From: an uncultured Alphaproteobacteria bacterium
GTDB lineage: Bacteria; Pseudomonadota; Alphaproteobacteria; HIMB59; GCA-002718135
Assembly: GCA_902628835.1 (NCBI GenBank)
Contig: CACOPD010000006.1
Location: 1-64,000 of the forward strand
Length of the DNA stretch: 64,000 nt
Direction: 5' to 3'
The position numbers and the translations under genes are program-made. Below the pieces are notes generated by a model. It saw only the letters and a list, made by a program, of their open reading frames with translations, did not search any database and had not been told where the DNA came from. This document shows positions 63,089 through 64,000 of the stretch, piece by piece (the stretch's first letter is position 1; each line of letters opens with the position of its first letter).

Positions 63089-63503
63089 ATGTCACTACCC
63101 CCCATATAAAACACTCCATTTCTTCTTTAACTTGAATACTAGGATACTCACTATTGGCAGAAATTAAAAATAGTGACTGATCTTTCTTTTTCAGTTTTTT
63201 AACTGTTAGGTCACCAAAGATGGAGGCTATAACAATATTGTCGTTACGAGGTGTAATACTTCTATCAACAATAAGTAAATCGCCTGATAATATGCCTGCA
63301 TCGGTCATAGAAGGACCATTAGCCTTAACGATATAGGTTGCTGTTGGACGTTGAACCAAATATTCATTAAGATCAAGTTTGTTTTCCATATAATCAGTAG
63401 CTGGAGATGGAAAACCTGCAGATACTGTATCAAGAAAATAAGGTGTTATTTGATCTCCTTTGGATTCAGCTTTGAATATTAAGTTTTCTATTTTTTTAGA
63501 CAT
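63066..63503 (-). CDS. umuD: UmuD-type self-cleaving polymerase accessory protein
   Basis: A 145-residue S24 protein lacking a DNA-binding domain. The cleavage site is A29-G30 in VSAGFPSP, the nucleophile S65 in GPSMTDAGI and the general base K102 in LTVKKL. Spacings G30-S65 (35) and S65-K102 (37) equal those of E. coli UmuD. RecA-stimulated self-cleavage would activate it as UmuD'. It is the first gene of umuDC, preceded by a LexA box. Confidence 0.93.
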   Translation of the reverse strand: MSKKIENLIFKAESKGDQITPYFLDTVSAGFPSPATDYMENKLDLNEYLVQRPTATYIVKANGPSMTDAGILSGDLLIVDRSITPRNDNIVIASIFGDLTVKKLKKKDQSLFLISANSEYPSIQVKEEMECFIWGVVTYVIHKTT

Positions 63504-63541
63504 AATATTAGAAAAAATATTTAAATAATTGATAAATAATA

Positions 63542-63547
63542 ATTATA
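63542..63547 (-). promoter_or_regulatory. umuDC -10 box
   Basis: TATAAT on the minus strand, with AGAACA 17 bp upstream (63570-63565) as a poor -35 that overlaps the LexA box. The transcript would start near 63535, giving a leader of about 32 nt. Confidence 0.45.
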
Positions 63548-63565
63548 TTATTTATAAAATTATTT

Positions 63566-63580
63566 GTTCTACTTTTGTTC
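63566..63580. promoter_or_regulatory. LexA (SOS) box, GTTC-N7-GTTC
   Basis: GTTC at 63566-63569 and again at 63577-63580 with exactly seven bases between. This direct repeat is the LexA operator described for Alphaproteobacteria. It lies 63 bp before umuD and overlaps its likely -35, so LexA would repress umuDC. It also lies 63 bp before the AlaX-like gene on the other strand. Confidence 0.75.
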
Positions 63581-63642
63581 TAATTTATTCAGAATGAGAA
63601 AAAAGTCAATATAATATTTCTAAAATACTGTTAAAAAACGCT

Positions 63643-64000
63643 ATGACAAAATTATTCGAAGATGATGCATACATTAAAGAATTTAAAGCAAAAATTATAG
63701 GTATTATAAAAGAAGAAAATCGTATTGAGTTAAATAAGACAGCATTTTATGCAAAAAGTGGTGGTCAACCAGGAGACACAGGTACAATAGAAGCTGAAAG
63801 TACAAAAATACAAGTTTTAGATACTATTAAAGAAAATAATAAAATAATAAATATTGTAGATGATCTCAAAGATCTTGAAGAGAATGCTGACATAATTGGA
63901 AAAATAAATTGGGATTTACGATACAAGCATATGAGAATGCATACTGCACTGCATTTGTTGTGTTCTATAGTCCCTTTAGGAGTAACTGGTGGTCAAATTG
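63643..64000 (+). CDS. Alanyl-tRNA editing protein AlaX-like (3' truncated by window)
   Basis: 119 codons are visible from ATG 63643. FYAKSGGQPGDTG (about 36-48) and the zinc motif MHTALHLL with H-x-x-x-H (about 102-109) are those of the AlaRS editing domain. The protein starts directly with the editing domain, with no aminoacylation domain, so it is a free AlaX that hydrolyses mischarged Ser- or Gly-tRNA(Ala). Gly-Gly-Q at the right edge belongs to the continuing domain. It diverges from umuD across 139 bp. Confidence 0.82.
   Translation, partial: MTKLFEDDAYIKEFKAKIIGIIKEENRIELNKTAFYAKSGGQPGDTGTIEAESTKIQVLDTIKENNKIINIVDDLKDLEENADIIGKINWDLRYKHMRMHTALHLLCSIVPLGVTGGQI

Noticed and set aside
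1-64000. Mobile elements, prophage, CRISPR arrays or tandem repeats
   Set aside because: I saw no transposase, integrase, phage structural gene, regularly spaced repeats or target-site duplications.

Overview
The window is about 30 % G+C by eye, densely packed, and has gene overlaps of 1-30 bp almost everywhere. It holds no insertion sequences, prophage, CRISPR array or long intergenic DNA. Several blocks are typical of Alphaproteobacteria: argS-SPOR-scpAB-tatABC-serS-pcm, pcm-like-tolC-DUF2497-valS, a glycine-cleavage operon behind a tandem glycine riboswitch, and a GTTC-N7-GTTC LexA box. The DMSP demethylase DmdA, extreme compaction and low G+C point to a streamlined marine bacterioplankton alphaproteobacterium such as SAR11 or the HIMB59/AEGEAN-169 group. 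That placement is inference, because no rRNA gene is present.

Layout. 1-5.9 kb (minus): a YqhA membrane protein, a 2-keto-3-deoxyarabonate-dehydratase-like enzyme, an EamA transporter, dmdA, a 56-residue membrane protein found by reading the gap, a 3-hydroxyisobutyrate-dehydrogenase-family enzyme and an MFS carrier. 6.0-12.9 kb (plus): a class IV aminotransferase, a sulfotransferase-like protein, an FAH/hydratase-family enzyme, a DCC thiol protein, PsiE, a rearranged photolyase/cryptochrome relative, an ABC-2 exporter and a PhyH dioxygenase. 12.9-22.6 kb (minus): a BASS symporter, then a tightly coupled ten-gene operon. Facing it at 22.7-30.2 kb (plus) are a FucI/AraA-like isomerase, a YnjBCD-type ABC importer and an intracellular GH51 arabinofuranosidase.

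The two divergent units fit together as one carbohydrate-use system. The importer would bring in an arabinoside, GH51 would release the pentose, the FucI-like enzyme would make a ketose, a ketose 3-epimerase could invert C3, the DhaK/DhaL kinase would phosphorylate it, and a LacD/YihT-type aldolase would split it into DHAP and a short aldehyde for the beta-hydroxyacid dehydrogenase. No araB, araD or local regulator is present. This is the most interesting part of the window.

30.3-43.3 kb holds cysteine/transsulfuration genes (cysE, cysK, metB-like), a MazG-like protein, rseP, gcvPHT with its riboswitch, a deaminase, a candidate new small RNA with three GGA-containing loops (39.6-39.7 kb), anmK, a threonine/serine dehydratase, a DjlA-like co-chaperone, an EF-hand protein and a cold-shock protein. 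43.4-61.5 kb is housekeeping: rlmJ, MATE, pcm, serS, tat, scp, argS, dgt, erpA, xthA, ilvD, valS, DUF2497 and tolC. 61.6-64 kb has tRNA-Cys, tRNA-Asn, umuDC under a LexA box, and a truncated AlaX-type editing gene. Apart from the UmuD-type protein and CspA, I see no DNA-binding regulator in 64 kb.
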